The notes beneath the pieces were generated by a model. The model had not been told where the DNA came from. It made no database searches and was given only the letters and a program-made list of their open reading frames with translations. Made by a program: the position numbers and the translations under genes. DNA of 64,000 bases. Origin: Pseudomonadales bacterium. Lineage in GTDB: Bacteria; Pseudomonadota; Gammaproteobacteria; Pseudomonadales; Azotimanducaceae. Positions 1-9,714 of the stretch are shown piece by piece. The stretch is taken from positions 2,728,001 through 2,792,000 of the forward strand of contig JAWKZN010000001.1 of the NCBI GenBank assembly GCA_041395945.1. The letters are read 5' to 3'. Each line of letters begins with the position of its first letter. Within the stretch, counting starts at the first letter, position 1.

Positions 1-2216
1 GGGATGTGGCGCGTGTAGCCGCCTTCCGTGCCCGGCACCATTTCATTCTTGATGCGGGTGTTGGCGAAGGTGCCGCGCATCATCACTTCGTGATTGCCGC
101 GCCGGGAACCGTAGGAGTTGAAGTCGTCCTCGGTCACCGCATGCTGCAGCAGGTACTGTCCGGCCGGACTGTCCGGCTGGATGGCACCCGCCGGGGAAAT
201 GTGGTCCGTTGTCACGCTGTCACCGAGCACGGCCAGTACCCGCGCGCCGGAAACTGCAACATCCTGGTCCAGATCCCCGCCCACTGAAAAGAAGGGCGGC
301 TGCTTGATGTAGGTGGAAGATTCCCAGCCGTAGGTTGCCGCGCTGGAGACGTCGATGGCCTGCCAGGCGGCCGGGCCGGTAAAGACATCGCCGTACTGGC
401 GCTCGAACATGTCCGCAGAAACCTGAGCCACAGCCGTGCTGATTTCCGCATTGCTGGGCCAGATGTCCTTGAGAAAGACGTCTTTGCCATCCTTGCCTTT
501 GCCGATCGGATCTTTCGAAAGATCGATGCGCGTGGTGCCGGCGATCGCATAGGCCACCACCAGCGGCGGCGACGCCAGCCAGTTGGTACGGATTTCCTGG
601 TGCACGCGGCCTTCGAAGTTACGGTTACCCGAGAGCACCGACGCCACCACCAGATCCCCCGCGCTGATGGCGGCAGAGATGGGCTCCGGCAGGGGGCCGG
701 AGTTACCGATGCAGGTGGTGCAGCCGTAACCCACCAGGTTGAACCCGAGGCTGTCGAGATCGTCCTGCAGGCCGGTTTTTTCCAGATACTCTGTGACCAC
801 CTTGGAGCCCGGCGCCAGGGAGGTCTTTACCCAGGGCTGAACCTTGAGCCCCAGGGCCAGAGCCTTCTTCGCCACCAGGCCGGCACCCAGCATCACCGCC
901 GGATTGGAGGTGTTGGTGCAGGAGGTGATCGCCGCCAGCACCACGTCGCCATGGCCGAGGTCATAGCTGGTGCCTGGCACGGGTACCCGGGCGTCCAGCG
1001 CACTGCCGCGACCCTGAAGTTCCAGAGCTTCGTCGAACGCCTTGCGGGTGTTGCGCATGGCCACCCGATCCTGGGGCCGCTTCGGGCCGGCGAGGCTGGG
1101 TTCGACCGTCGAGAGATCGAGGCCGAGAGTGGCGGTAAAAGCAGGTTCCGCCGCACCATTCTCGCGCCACATGCCCTGGGCCCTGGCGTAGGCCTCCACC
1201 AGCGCCACGGTTTCCTTCGGGCGGTCGGACAGGCGCAGATAGTTGATGGTCTCCCCGTCGATGGGGAAAAAGCCGCAGGTCGCCCCATATTCGGGCGCCA
1301 TGTTGGCGATGGTGGCCCGATCCGCCAGGGGCAGATCGTTGAGGCCGTCGCCGTAGAATTCGACGAACTTCCCGACCACACCGTGCTTGCGCAGCATCTC
1401 CACCACGGTGAGCACCAGGTCGGTGGCGGTGATGCCTTCCTGGAGTCTGCCGGAAAGTTTGAAGCCCACCACATCGGGAATGAGCATGGACACGGGCTGG
1501 CCGAGCATGGCGGCTTCCGCTTCGATGCCACCCACACCCCAGCCCAGCACACCGAGGCCGTTGATCATGGTCGTGTGACTGTCTGTCCCGACCAGAGTAT
1601 CCGGGAAAGCGAAGGTCTTGCCCCCCTCTTCCCTGGTCCACACCGCTCTGGCCAGATACTCCAGATTCACCTGATGGCAGATGCCGGTGCCCGGGGGCAC
1701 CACGCGGAAGTTGTCGAAGGCCTGCTGACCCCAGCGCAGGAAACGATAGCGCTCACCATTGCGGGTCATTTCCAGGGCGACGTTCGCATCGAAGGCGTCC
1801 GCATTGCCGAACTTGTCCACCATCACCGAGTGATCGATCACCAGATCCACCGGTGAGAGCGGGTTGACGATACTGGCGTCATAGCCTGCCTCCTTCACCA
1901 CGCTGCGCATCGCAGCGAGATCGGCCACCGCGGGCACGCCGGTAAAGTCCTGCATGAGGACCCGGGCCGGACGGTAGGCAATTTCTTCCGCCGGTGGCGG
2001 ATTCGCCGCCCAGCCTGCCAGGGCGGTGATATCGGCCTTCTTGACCGTGTTGTTGTCTTCGAAACGCAGCAGATTCTCGAGCAGGATTTTCAGCGACACC
2101 GGGAGTCGATCCACCGCACCCGCACCCGCTGCCTGGGCAGCCGGGAGGCTGTAGTACTCGTAAGAGCTGGCGCCCACCTTGAGCGTTTTACGGGATTTGA
2201 AGCTGTCTAGACTCAT
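1..2216 (-). CDS. acnA: Aconitate hydratase A, C-terminus beyond window edge
   Basis: Interconverts citrate and isocitrate in the TCA cycle. The frame is open from an ATG at 2216 down to base 1, giving about 738 residues; full-length AcnA has roughly 890, so about 150 C-terminal residues lie outside. The start reads MSLDSFKSRKTL, followed by the family's SYEYYSLPAA segment. The [4Fe-4S] ligand motifs SCTNTSNP and GYGCTTCIGNSG are intact, as is GTDSHTTMINGLGVLGWGVGG. It lies downstream of the channel gene on the same strand with a 144-bp gap. That leader has two direct copies of TTCCGGT (2280 and 2293) and a weak promoter-like pair. AcnA rather than AcnB is clear from the domain order. Confidence 0.96.
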   Translation of the reverse strand, partial: MSLDSFKSRKTLKVGASSYEYYSLPAAQAAGAGAVDRLPVSLKILLENLLRFEDNNTVKKADITALAGWAANPPPAEEIAYRPARVLMQDFTGVPAVADLAAMRSVVKEAGYDASIVNPLSPVDLVIDHSVMVDKFGNADAFDANVALEMTRNGERYRFLRWGQQAFDNFRVVPPGTGICHQVNLEYLARAVWTREEGGKTFAFPDTLVGTDSHTTMINGLGVLGWGVGGIEAEAAMLGQPVSMLIPDVVGFKLSGRLQEGITATDLVLTVVEMLRKHGVVGKFVEFYGDGLNDLPLADRATIANMAPEYGATCGFFPIDGETINYLRLSDRPKETVALVEAYARAQGMWRENGAAEPAFTATLGLDLSTVEPSLAGPKRPQDRVAMRNTRKAFDEALELQGRGSALDARVPVPGTSYDLGHGDVVLAAITSCTNTSNPAVMLGAGLVAKKALALGLKVQPWVKTSLAPGSKVVTEYLEKTGLQDDLDSLGFNLVGYGCTTCIGNSGPLPEPISAAISAGDLVVASVLSGNRNFEGRVHQEIRTNWLASPPLVVAYAIAGTTRIDLSKDPIGKGKDGKDVFLKDIWPSNAEISTAVAQVSADMFERQYGDVFTGPAAWQAIDVSSAATYGWESSTYIKQPPFFSVGGDLDQDVAVSGARVLAVLGDSVTTDHISPAGAIQPDSPAGQYLLQHAVTEDDFNSYGSRRGNHEVMMRGTFANTRIKNEMVPGTEGGYTRHI

Positions 2217-2360
2217 GATTCGTCGCGTCCGGAGGGAAAAAGAGGACCATTTTGCCTCAACGGGACCACAACTCCCAAATTCCGGTAGGAATTTCCGGTG
2301 GAAACGCAGCCAACTGCGCCGTCAGAAGACTGGAATCGATGATCCCGGCGCCCGTCCGGG

Positions 2361-3263
2361 CTAATCGCTGACCGCCTTGTCCCCGGAGCCAGCGTCTTCG
2401 GCGTCCCGGCTCTCTTCGTCGGCCGCACGCTGATCGGCCTCTGCTGCTCGAAGATCCTTACGGAACAGATGCTCACCACAGCGCCAGCAGTAGCTGGCTT
2501 CGGCAACATGCCCTTCCGCCGAACAGGCGGGGCAGGTACGGGTGTTGGCTGAACGGCGCTGAGCCTCACTCAACTCCATGGTGACGATGCCCGTGGGTAC
2601 CGCAATGATTCCGTAGCCCATGATCATCACCAGGGTAGCCATGGCCTGGCCAAAAGGCGTCTGCGGTGTCAGATCACCATAGCCGACGGTGGTGAGGGTG
2701 ATCACCGCCCAGTAGATGCTCTTCGGGATACTGGTGAAGCCATGCTCTTCGCCTTCGATCAGATACATGAGACAGCCGAAAATCACCACCAGTGCGAGTA
2801 CAGAAGTGATGAACACGGCAATCTTGCGGCGGCTTGCCAGCAGCGCCTGGCTCAGCAGTTGCGCCTCCCCCACGTAGCGGACCATGCGCAGCACACGGAA
2901 TACCCGCAGCACGCGGAGAATGCGGATCACCAGCAGGTACTGGGAATCGGCGATGAACATGCTCAGGTAGGTCGGCAGGATACCCAGCAGATCGACGATG
3001 CCGAAAAAGCTGCGGGCGTAGCGCGCGGTATTTTCGATACACCAGAGCCGCAGGGCGTACTCCACTGTGAAAGCGATGGTGAAGGTCCATTCGAGAATCA
3101 GGAAGATGCGACCGTAGCGCTCGTGAAGTGCTGCAACAGAGTCGAGCAGCACGGCCACCACGCTGATCAGAATACTCACCAGCAGGACGACATCGAATGC
3201 CTTACCGGCCGGGGTATCGGCCTCGAAGATAATGATGCGGATGGCATTTCTGTTCAGGGCCAT
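2361..3263 (-). CDS. Voltage-gated K+ channel (Kv/KvAP type) with C-terminal zinc-ribbon-like motif
   Basis: A 300-residue six-helix ion channel of the inner membrane. S1-S4 occupy about residues 20-135. S4 carries regularly spaced arginines (VIRILRVLRVFRVLRMVR), the voltage-sensor signature. The pore loop contains the selectivity filter TLTTVGYGD, so K+ selectivity is expected. After the last helix come CPAC and CWRC, spaced like a small zinc ribbon, then an acidic tail of about 40 residues. A paralogue lies at 30297-31277. The aconitase gene follows in the same direction, but the gap argues for separate expression. Physiological role unknown. Confidence 0.9.
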   Translation of the reverse strand: MALNRNAIRIIIFEADTPAGKAFDVVLLVSILISVVAVLLDSVAALHERYGRIFLILEWTFTIAFTVEYALRLWCIENTARYARSFFGIVDLLGILPTYLSMFIADSQYLLVIRILRVLRVFRVLRMVRYVGEAQLLSQALLASRRKIAVFITSVLALVVIFGCLMYLIEGEEHGFTSIPKSIYWAVITLTTVGYGDLTPQTPFGQAMATLVMIMGYGIIAVPTGIVTMELSEAQRRSANTRTCPACSAEGHVAEASYCWRCGEHLFRKDLRAAEADQRAADEESRDAEDAGSGDKAVSD

Positions 3264-3323
3264 CGCGCTCTCGCTGCCTCAGGTTGCCGGATGGTTCAAG
3301 AGGCTACCATGCCTTACGATAAT

Positions 3324-3983
3324 TCAAACCGTCTTCTCCAGACGATAGACCACCTCCCGCGCCTCGGAGACACCCGCCTTGCCGAAACGCGGCGGAAGAT
3401 CCACAGCCCTGTGCCGGGCGAGACGGGTGACCGAGCCGCGATCACCGAACAGAGCCTGTACCTCGGACTCGGACACCGCGAAGGGCGGGCCATCGATCAG
3501 TGCCTGATCATATTCGAGGGTGATGAGCAGGGTCACGGTTCGATCCGGCAGGATGCGCTGCAGGTGATCGGCGTAGCGCCTGCGCATCGTTGCAGGCAGC
3601 GCGACCAGAGCGCCCCGGTCATAGACACCCCGCACGCCCTGCAGGTCCGAGCCCTGCAGATCGAACAGATCACCACAGTGAATCACCGTACGTTCGCCAC
3701 GGTACTGCTGAAGATAGAAGCCGGATTCCTTCACAGCGGTCTCACCCGCTTCCGCAAAGTAGGCTTGAATTGCGCGCTCGGAGAGTTCAACCCCCACCAC
3801 GCGATGACCCCGGTCCCGCAGGTAGCGCATATCGAGGCTCTTGCCGCACAGCGGCACGAACACGCCGGCCTGGGTGCTGACCTCCAGATCGGGCCAGTAA
3901 CGGGCGAGCAGCGGATTCACCAGTGCCTGGTGGAAGCCGATCTGCCCCTGGTCCCAGCGTTCCAGCCAGAAGTCCCGGTCCAT
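3324..3983 (-). CDS. tpm: Thiopurine S-methyltransferase
   Basis: SAM-dependent methyltransferase of the TPMT family; bacterial members methylate thiopurines and also selenium or tellurium compounds. The ATG at 3983 (MDRDFWLERWDQGQIGFH) is preferred because AAAAGG sits 9 bases upstream; a GTG at 3992 would add three residues but lacks room for a ribosome site. The resulting 219 residues match the usual bacterial length of about 218. VFVPLCGKSLDM is the SAM-binding motif and VVGVELSERAI the next strand. Cytosolic, single gene between a K+ channel and a divergent glycosylase. Confidence 0.93.
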   Translation of the reverse strand: MDRDFWLERWDQGQIGFHQALVNPLLARYWPDLEVSTQAGVFVPLCGKSLDMRYLRDRGHRVVGVELSERAIQAYFAEAGETAVKESGFYLQQYRGERTVIHCGDLFDLQGSDLQGVRGVYDRGALVALPATMRRRYADHLQRILPDRTVTLLITLEYDQALIDGPPFAVSESEVQALFGDRGSVTRLARHRAVDLPPRFGKAGVSEAREVVYRLEKTV

Positions 3984-4091
3984 TGCGGACACCTTTTCAG
4001 TGACACCGGCAGCTGCCCGTGGCCCGTGAAGGCACCTGAACCCATGCCGGTGGTGTTATAAAGCTCTCCCCTGACAGTTGTTTAACCCAAC

Positions 4092-5294
4092 GTGCCCGAG
4101 CGAGCAACCCGAACACCTCCCACCGTCCCCGCGGCCAAGTTGCGGCGGATGGTCCTCGAGCGCCAGGGTCTGCTGAAACGGGAACCCTTCGGACGGGGCA
4201 AAGCGGCCACCCTGCGGGCGATCGAACAGCTCGGCTACGTGCAGATCGACACCATTTCCGTGGTAGCGCGCGCTCACCACCATGTACTGCGCACCCGGGT
4301 CAGCAACTATCAGCCCGAGCATCTGGAGAGGCTGCAGCGTGAGGGTCGTATATTCGAATACTGGTACCACGCCGCCGCCTACCTGCCGATCACCGATTAC
4401 CGGTTCGCCTTACCGAAGATGCAGCGCATGGCGGCGAAGGCCGATCGCTGGGTCAGAAGCCGCAACACCGGGCTGCTGCAGGATGTGCTGGCGCGTATCC
4501 GGGAAGAGGGTGCGCTGAAAGCCAGGGACTTCGACGCGCCCGACCACTCCGGTGGCGGCTGGTGGAACTGGAAGCCGGCCAAAGGTGCACTGGAGCAGCT
4601 CTTCATGCAGGGCGACCTGATGGCGGTCGGTCGGGATGGCTTCGAGAAGATCTACGATCTCACCGAACGGGTGCTGCCGGCCGATGTTGACACAGGCGCG
4701 CCGTCCGAGCGGGAATTCGTGGCTCACCTGCTTGACGCAACACTGAGAACACAGGGCTTCGCCACCTCACCCGCCGTGCTCTATCTGCGACCGGGTGCGA
4801 GTCTGCGCACAACACTGCAGCAGATCCTCGAGGAGCGTGTTGCCGACTCGATACTGGTTCCGGTGCGCCTGCCGGATGGCAGTCCGGCCTTCGCGGAACC
4901 GGAACTGCTGGAGAGGCGCGCACCGGTTTCCAGCAACCGGGTCAGCATCCTCTCGCCTTTCGACAATCTGGTGATTCAGCGCAAGCGCACCCGGACGGTT
5001 TTCGGCTTCGACTACCAGGTCGAGTGCTATGTGCCCGAGCATAAGCGCCGCTACGGATACTTCTGCCTGCCGATTCTCTATCGGGACCGGCTCGTCGGAC
5101 GGCTGGACTGCAAGGCTCATCGCCCCGAGGCAAGACTCGAGATCCGCGATCTGTTTATCGAAGACGATGCCCTGCGTGTGCGGGCACCTGCGGAGTTCCT
5201 GGCAGCGCTGCAGGATGGGCTGGATCGATTCGCCCACGACAACGGATGCGCACCACCCGCCCTGCCGGCGAAGGCCCGCTGGCGCGCCGCGTAA
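4092..5294 (+). CDS. ycaQ: YcaQ/AlkX-type winged-helix DNA glycosylase
   Basis: A 400-residue member of the HTH_42 family (YcaQ, also called AlkX), which removes alkylated bases and unhooks interstrand crosslinks. The family's QxD catalytic region is visible near residue 50 as YVQIDTISVVARAHHHVL. Further conserved blocks are FEYWYHAAAYLP and, near the C-terminus, SPFDNLVIQRKRT and CYVPEHKRRYGYFCLP. The start is a GTG with no strong ribosome site; an internal ATG at 4149 would cut into the conserved N-terminal helix, so the longer form is kept. It is divergent from tpm and convergent with the acyl-CoA ligase, so probably monocistronic. Confidence 0.88.
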   Translation: MPERATRTPPTVPAAKLRRMVLERQGLLKREPFGRGKAATLRAIEQLGYVQIDTISVVARAHHHVLRTRVSNYQPEHLERLQREGRIFEYWYHAAAYLPITDYRFALPKMQRMAAKADRWVRSRNTGLLQDVLARIREEGALKARDFDAPDHSGGGWWNWKPAKGALEQLFMQGDLMAVGRDGFEKIYDLTERVLPADVDTGAPSEREFVAHLLDATLRTQGFATSPAVLYLRPGASLRTTLQQILEERVADSILVPVRLPDGSPAFAEPELLERRAPVSSNRVSILSPFDNLVIQRKRTRTVFGFDYQVECYVPEHKRRYGYFCLPILYRDRLVGRLDCKAHRPEARLEIRDLFIEDDALRVRAPAEFLAALQDGLDRFAHDNGCAPPALPAKARWRAA

Positions 5295-5434
5295 GCCCGG
5301 GTGAACGGTTGACTCGACAGATCGGGCAACTGTTCTAGAGTTCCCTTTGCGCAGGGATGCAGCACAGGGACGTGCTTCCGGGGTCATGGACGACCCGCCG
5401 CAGCTGCGCTCCCCTTGGTCCTCTTTCGCGCCCT

Positions 5435-6997
5435 TCAGATCTGCCGGCTGCGGCCGCTCCAGTATGGCGTGCGCACGACGCGGCGCTGAATCTTGCCGCT
5501 GGGCAACCGCGGCAGATCTGCCACGAAGTCCACCGATCTCGGGCATTTGAAGGCCGCAAGCCGGCTCCGGGCATGGGCGATGATGGCATCGGCCAGCACC
5601 GGCGTCGGCTCGTGTCCGGGGCGCAACTGCACGACGGCCTTAACCTCCTCACCCCATTCTTCATTCGGCACTCCGACCGTGCAGGCATCGAGCACTGCCG
5701 TGTGTTGCAGCAGCACTTCGTCGACTTCCTGAGGGTAGATGTTCACACCGCCGGAGATGATGGTCTCCGCACTGCGTCCGTTGAGGAAGAGAAAACCGTC
5801 TTCGTCCACATAACCCATATCACCGAGGGTGAACCAGTCGCCGCGGTAGGTTTCCGCCGTCTTGTCCGCAGATTTGAAATATTCAAAACGACCCACTTCG
5901 GGTGCGCGGAAATAAATGCTGCCGGTTTCGCCCTGGGCGACTTCGTTGCCCTCATCGTCGAGGATGCGGGTGTTTTCCGGTGTCGGCGTCCTCCCCACAC
6001 TGCCCGGTTTACGCAGCCAGGTGGCGGAATCGATGGTGTAGTTGTTACCGCCTTCGGTGGCAGCGTAGTACTCGTTGATCACCGGACCCAGCCACTCGAT
6101 CATCGCCTGTTTCACATGTACCGGACAGGGTGCTGCGCCATGCACCACATACTGCAGGCTGGAGATATCGTACTTCTGTTTCACTTCATCAGGCAGCTGC
6201 AGCAGCCGGTGAAACATGGTGGCCACCATATGGGTATGGGTTACTCCATGGGTTTCGATCAGACGCAGGGTTTCCTCAGCATCCCAGCGGTCCATCAGCA
6301 CCAGCGCGGCCCCCGCATTCAGCGGCGCGCTGACATTGAAGGCCAGAGGGGCTGCGTGATACATGGGTCCGGTACACAGATTGACGGCGCCGGGACCGCC
6401 ACCAGCCTGGCTCGCCACGGTGGCGCGCGCCACCGGCTGTTGTCGACGGTACACGCCTTTGGGGCGCCCGGTGGTGCCTGAGGTGTAAAGCATGGTGCCA
6501 CCCCGGATCGGATCGGGAATGTCGCCGTCATCGAAGTCTGCAATCGCTTCGCTGAAATCCTCGAATCCGGGAATCGCACCGCCGACCGACAATCGGACTG
6601 AACAACCGGCCGCATGCTCCACCGCCGCGGTCGCGGTACCCAGGCCCGCATCGTAGATCACGGCCTTCGCTTCGCAGTTGTCGATGACATAGCCGGCTTC
6701 TTCGGCGGTCAGGTGAAAATTCACAGGGGTAAATCGCAGACCGCCCCGCAGCGCGGCTGCCAGCGCCTCGACAAATTCCGGCCGGTTGCGGCTCACTACC
6801 GCGATGGCATCACCCGCACCAACACCGCGCTGGCGCAGCATGCGCACGAGCTGATTGGCGTGGGCATTGAGTTCTCTGAAGGTCCGCTCGCCAAATCTGG
6901 AAGACAGGGCCGTACGCTCGGGCTGCCGGCTGGCGTGATAAGCCAGGGCCATTCCCTGCTCCAGAGCCTGGTCAAGTGCATTCGGTGTTTCTGTCAT
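5435..6997 (-). CDS. AMP-dependent acyl-CoA synthetase
   Basis: A 520-residue adenylate-forming enzyme that activates a carboxylic acid to its CoA thioester via an acyl-AMP. The P-loop motif MLYTSGTTGRPKGV, the adenine-binding YYAATEGG, the hinge GDWFTLGDMGYVDEDGF and the C-terminal catalytic lysine motif LPSGKIQRR are present and intact. The ATG at 6997 follows GGGGAG at good spacing. The substrate cannot be read from the sequence; relatives act on fatty, aromatic or steroid side-chain acids. It overlaps no neighbour and is convergent with the glycosylase gene. A second, distinct ligase is at 37628-39175. Confidence 0.9.
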   Translation of the reverse strand: MTETPNALDQALEQGMALAYHASRQPERTALSSRFGERTFRELNAHANQLVRMLRQRGVGAGDAIAVVSRNRPEFVEALAAALRGGLRFTPVNFHLTAEEAGYVIDNCEAKAVIYDAGLGTATAAVEHAAGCSVRLSVGGAIPGFEDFSEAIADFDDGDIPDPIRGGTMLYTSGTTGRPKGVYRRQQPVARATVASQAGGGPGAVNLCTGPMYHAAPLAFNVSAPLNAGAALVLMDRWDAEETLRLIETHGVTHTHMVATMFHRLLQLPDEVKQKYDISSLQYVVHGAAPCPVHVKQAMIEWLGPVINEYYAATEGGNNYTIDSATWLRKPGSVGRTPTPENTRILDDEGNEVAQGETGSIYFRAPEVGRFEYFKSADKTAETYRGDWFTLGDMGYVDEDGFLFLNGRSAETIISGGVNIYPQEVDEVLLQHTAVLDACTVGVPNEEWGEEVKAVVQLRPGHEPTPVLADAIIAHARSRLAAFKCPRSVDFVADLPRLPSGKIQRRVVRTPYWSGRSRQI

Positions 6998-7069
6998 AGG
7001 ACTCCCCTTCCCATCAGGTCCTGGCCTGATTCTAGTGGATCGCCTGACTGTTTTTCAGGATTCCGTGTT

Positions 7070-7762
7070 CTACAGTTCAAGCGCTGTCTCGGTACCCCGA
7101 TGACTGGCCATCTTCAGCACACCGTCCTCTTCGAAAAGCAGCAGGCCGTCGAGGTATGCCACCGGCGCTTCATCCAGCCGCTCGCCGAGCAGCTGGTGTC
7201 GCAGCAGATGGAGGCTCATGTCATGGGACACACAGACATCGAGCTGATGGTCGGCAACCGGCGAGCGCAGTTTTGCCGCGAGTACAGTGGCGAGCAATCG
7301 CGCAGCAGACGCAGGCTGCATCATCGCATCGGCAGGTACTCCGCCTGCAAACCACTGAGCCATATAAGGCACCAGTCCGCCCGCCTCGCGCATGCCTTTC
7401 CACATCTTCATCTGATCCAGCGCATAGAACACTCCAAGCGCTTCCAGCGGGCGGTGCCGGGTGATCGCACCGCCGCGGGCTTCATGACCCGCCAGTACCA
7501 GCTCCGCGGTTTCCATGCAGCGATGGGGTGGGCCTGCATAACCACGCAGTGTCAGCGACTTCGGCAGCCGTTCTCCCAGGCGACGCGACAGCGCACGACC
7601 TTCTGCGGTGAGCGGATTCTCCAGATCATGTCTGCCCGGCTCATACTCCCGGGCCGAGTGCCGTATCAGCAGCAAACAGCGGCGGACACGGCGTCCAAGA
7701 ACCGCTGCAACCAGATCAACGCTGGCATCGCCGAATTCACCCAAGCCTGCCTCCCTGGTCAT
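7070..7762 (-). CDS. Histidine phosphatase superfamily protein
   Basis: A 230-residue cytosolic protein. LLIRHSAREYEPG holds the phosphorylated histidine and arginines of the RHG motif (here RHS), and VCVSHDMSLHLL holds the second catalytic histidine next to Asp, as in the acid-phosphatase branch. The ATG lies only 6 bases after the stop of the outer-membrane-protein gene, so it looks like the last cistron of the LolA-like/FtsX operon. Its substrate and link to transport are unknown; it could instead be a passenger gene. Confidence 0.75.
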   Translation of the reverse strand: MTREAGLGEFGDASVDLVAAVLGRRVRRCLLLIRHSAREYEPGRHDLENPLTAEGRALSRRLGERLPKSLTLRGYAGPPHRCMETAELVLAGHEARGGAITRHRPLEALGVFYALDQMKMWKGMREAGGLVPYMAQWFAGGVPADAMMQPASAARLLATVLAAKLRSPVADHQLDVCVSHDMSLHLLRHQLLGERLDEAPVAYLDGLLLFEEDGVLKMASHRGTETALEL

Positions 7763-7768
7763 CCATAC

Positions 7769-9022
7769 CTAGAAATAGTAAACCCAGCGCAGATACCCCT
7801 GAATGGCACCGCCGGAGGTCAACGCATCGCCCGCAAGCGGTACACCGCCGAATTCCTCACCGGCACGACCCAGGGACAGGACAACACCTGCATCCGCCCG
7901 GGAGTGATCATTCAGATCGTAGGTGAGCTGACTCTGCACAAGAGCGCTGCCATCATGGAGATTGGTGATCAGGGTAAGAGACTGGTTCCACAGCGCGTGC
8001 CATTCCAGGTTGCCTGTGAGCGCCAGGTAATCACGCATCAGGTTGAATACCTCACCCCGGGCAAGCCGTTCGGTCAGCGGATCAGGTAATGCCAGCGGGG
8101 TCAGGGGTAGAGACTTCACCCCGAAGTCGTTGTGGTAGTACTCGGCCGCCACATAGGCGACCCGTTCATTGACCGTGAAGCTGTAGTCCAGGTTCAGAAT
8201 CCCCGATACCTTCCAGTCTCCCTCATCGAGCCTCGTCGCGATGATGTCACTGCGCAGCAGCGCGCCGCCCAGGGGCATCCGCCAGGAGACACCGAACACC
8301 TGATCCTCGTAGTGCTGACCGCCAACGAGTTCCAGCTCACCGGAGCCGACGAACCTGTGCCACTTGGCGGCTGCGCTGCTGGCACGATGGCTCACGTCGC
8401 CCTCGAAGTCACGACGCGCGACCGCGAGCAACTGCAGATCGCTGCCATCGCTGAACAGTTTGTCGAGCAGAATCAGATCATCACCGGATTTGTAGTCGCG
8501 ATCGACGGTGGTCGGGGCAAAGGGGCTGAACAGATCCATCGGCTGGAATACCTGGCCATTACCCCAGCTCACCGCCTGGCGGCCGACGGTCAATCCCCAG
8601 CTGGTACCGTTGTACTGCATGGCCATGCGGTCAATGCGGTGCAGCAGTTGATGGCTTGCGCCCGAGTCGAGCACCCAGGTCAGATCCATCAGCCTTCGAT
8701 CATCATTTGTCACCGCCTGATCCAGCACCGCGCCGGAATTCACCTGAAACCCGTAGGAATCGCCCCCGGCGACAATCGTCGAATGGTGGGCCAGCCAGGT
8801 GAAGTTACCGCTCTCATGGGAGAGCATCAGCCGGGTATCCGCCGTGTAGTCGTACGCCGGTGTACCGTCCTGAAGTCGTTGTGCATCTGTGTCGATCAGT
8901 GCAGCACCCGCACCGAAGACTTTCACACGGGCATCAATTTCGACACCGGCAGCGGGACTGAACCAGCCCCACAACAGCAGCAGTAGCGACTGCCAGCGCC
9001 AGCTTCCGGCAGAAAGGATCAT
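7769..9022 (-). CDS. Putative outer-membrane beta-barrel protein of the FtsX/LolA-like operon
   Basis: A 417-residue exported protein. Residues 1-26 form a signal peptide with a Leu/Trp-rich core and an AAG cleavage-site motif. The rest alternates polar and hydrophobic residues in short strands separated by Gly/Asp/Asn turns, and the chain ends WVYYF, the terminal Phe typical of BAM-inserted barrels. I cannot name a family, although it resembles DUF1302-like or alginate-porin-like barrels in style. Start codon and ATPase stop overlap as ATGA, so translation is coupled. Context suggests it is the outer-membrane partner that receives or passes on cargo from the ABC machinery and LolA-like carrier. 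Confidence 0.7.
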   Translation of the reverse strand: MILSAGSWRWQSLLLLLWGWFSPAAGVEIDARVKVFGAGAALIDTDAQRLQDGTPAYDYTADTRLMLSHESGNFTWLAHHSTIVAGGDSYGFQVNSGAVLDQAVTNDDRRLMDLTWVLDSGASHQLLHRIDRMAMQYNGTSWGLTVGRQAVSWGNGQVFQPMDLFSPFAPTTVDRDYKSGDDLILLDKLFSDGSDLQLLAVARRDFEGDVSHRASSAAAKWHRFVGSGELELVGGQHYEDQVFGVSWRMPLGGALLRSDIIATRLDEGDWKVSGILNLDYSFTVNERVAYVAAEYYHNDFGVKSLPLTPLALPDPLTERLARGEVFNLMRDYLALTGNLEWHALWNQSLTLITNLHDGSALVQSQLTYDLNDHSRADAGVVLSLGRAGEEFGGVPLAGDALTSGGAIQGYLRWVYYF

Positions 9023-9714
9023 GATGGGGTTGCGCTGTCCTCGATGATCTGCCCATCCCGCAGCCGTACCTGCCGTTTCGCATAACTCATCACCTGGGGA
9101 TCATGGGTGGCAGTGACAATGGTCACCCCGTGATCTTCATTGAGCGTGCGCAGCAGCTCGAGCAGCTCTCTGGTGGTGCTCGAATCGAGGTTCGCACTCG
9201 GCTCGTCCGCCAGCAGGAGTACGGGTTTCGTAACAATGGCCCGTGCCACGGCCACCCTCTGCTGCTGGCCACCGGACATCTCACCCGGGCGACGGTCCGT
9301 CATCCCTTCCAGGCCCAGTTCTTTCAGAATTGCAATAGCACGCTCTGCGCGTTCTGCAGCCCCTACACCCTGCAGCTGCATTATGAACTCCACATTTTCC
9401 CTTGCAGACAACACCGGGATCAGGTTGTAAGCCTGAAACACGAAACCCATCTTCAGTAATCGCAGATCGGAAAGCTCGCTCTCACTCAGCTCGTTGAGTA
9501 TCTGACCGTCCACCTGCACGGTGCCCGCATCCGGCCGATCGAGACCGCCGATGATGTTGAGCAGGGTGGACTTGCCCGATCCGGAAGGGCCAGCCAGACT
9601 CACGAAATCTCCTGACTTGACCTCAAAATCAACATTCTGCAGGGCTCGTACCGGCACCGAATCATCCTGGTAGATTCTTGAAACACCGGTGCAGCGGACG
9701 ACTGTATCTGTCAT
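9019..9714 (-). CDS. LolD/MacB-type ABC transporter ATPase
   Basis: A 231-residue nucleotide-binding subunit. Walker A is GPSGSGKST, the signature is MSGGQQQRVAVARA, Walker B is LLLADEPSANLD and the switch histidine is in TATHD. The length and the Q-loop region (VFQAYNLIPVLSARENV) are typical of the LolD/MacB/FtsE class that powers mechanotransmission by FtsX-type permeases rather than classic import. The ATG at 9714 overlaps the stop of the upstream permease as ATGA, which fixes the start; longer readings in the same frame run into the permease. It is the only ATPase for three permease genes. Confidence 0.94.
   Translation of the reverse strand: MTDTVVRCTGVSRIYQDDSVPVRALQNVDFEVKSGDFVSLAGPSGSGKSTLLNIIGGLDRPDAGTVQVDGQILNELSESELSDLRLLKMGFVFQAYNLIPVLSARENVEFIMQLQGVGAAERAERAIAILKELGLEGMTDRRPGEMSGGQQQRVAVARAIVTKPVLLLADEPSANLDSSTTRELLELLRTLNEDHGVTIVTATHDPQVMSYAKRQVRLRDGQIIEDSATPS

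Noticed and set aside
600..1856. Long plus-strand frame opposite acnA
   Set aside because: Antisense to well-supported aconitase; composition is His/Gly-rich shadow and lacks family motifs.
2742..4061. 439-codon plus-strand frame opposite the channel and tpm
   Set aside because: Covers two recognised genes on the other strand; repetitive His/Gln composition of GC-rich antisense frames.
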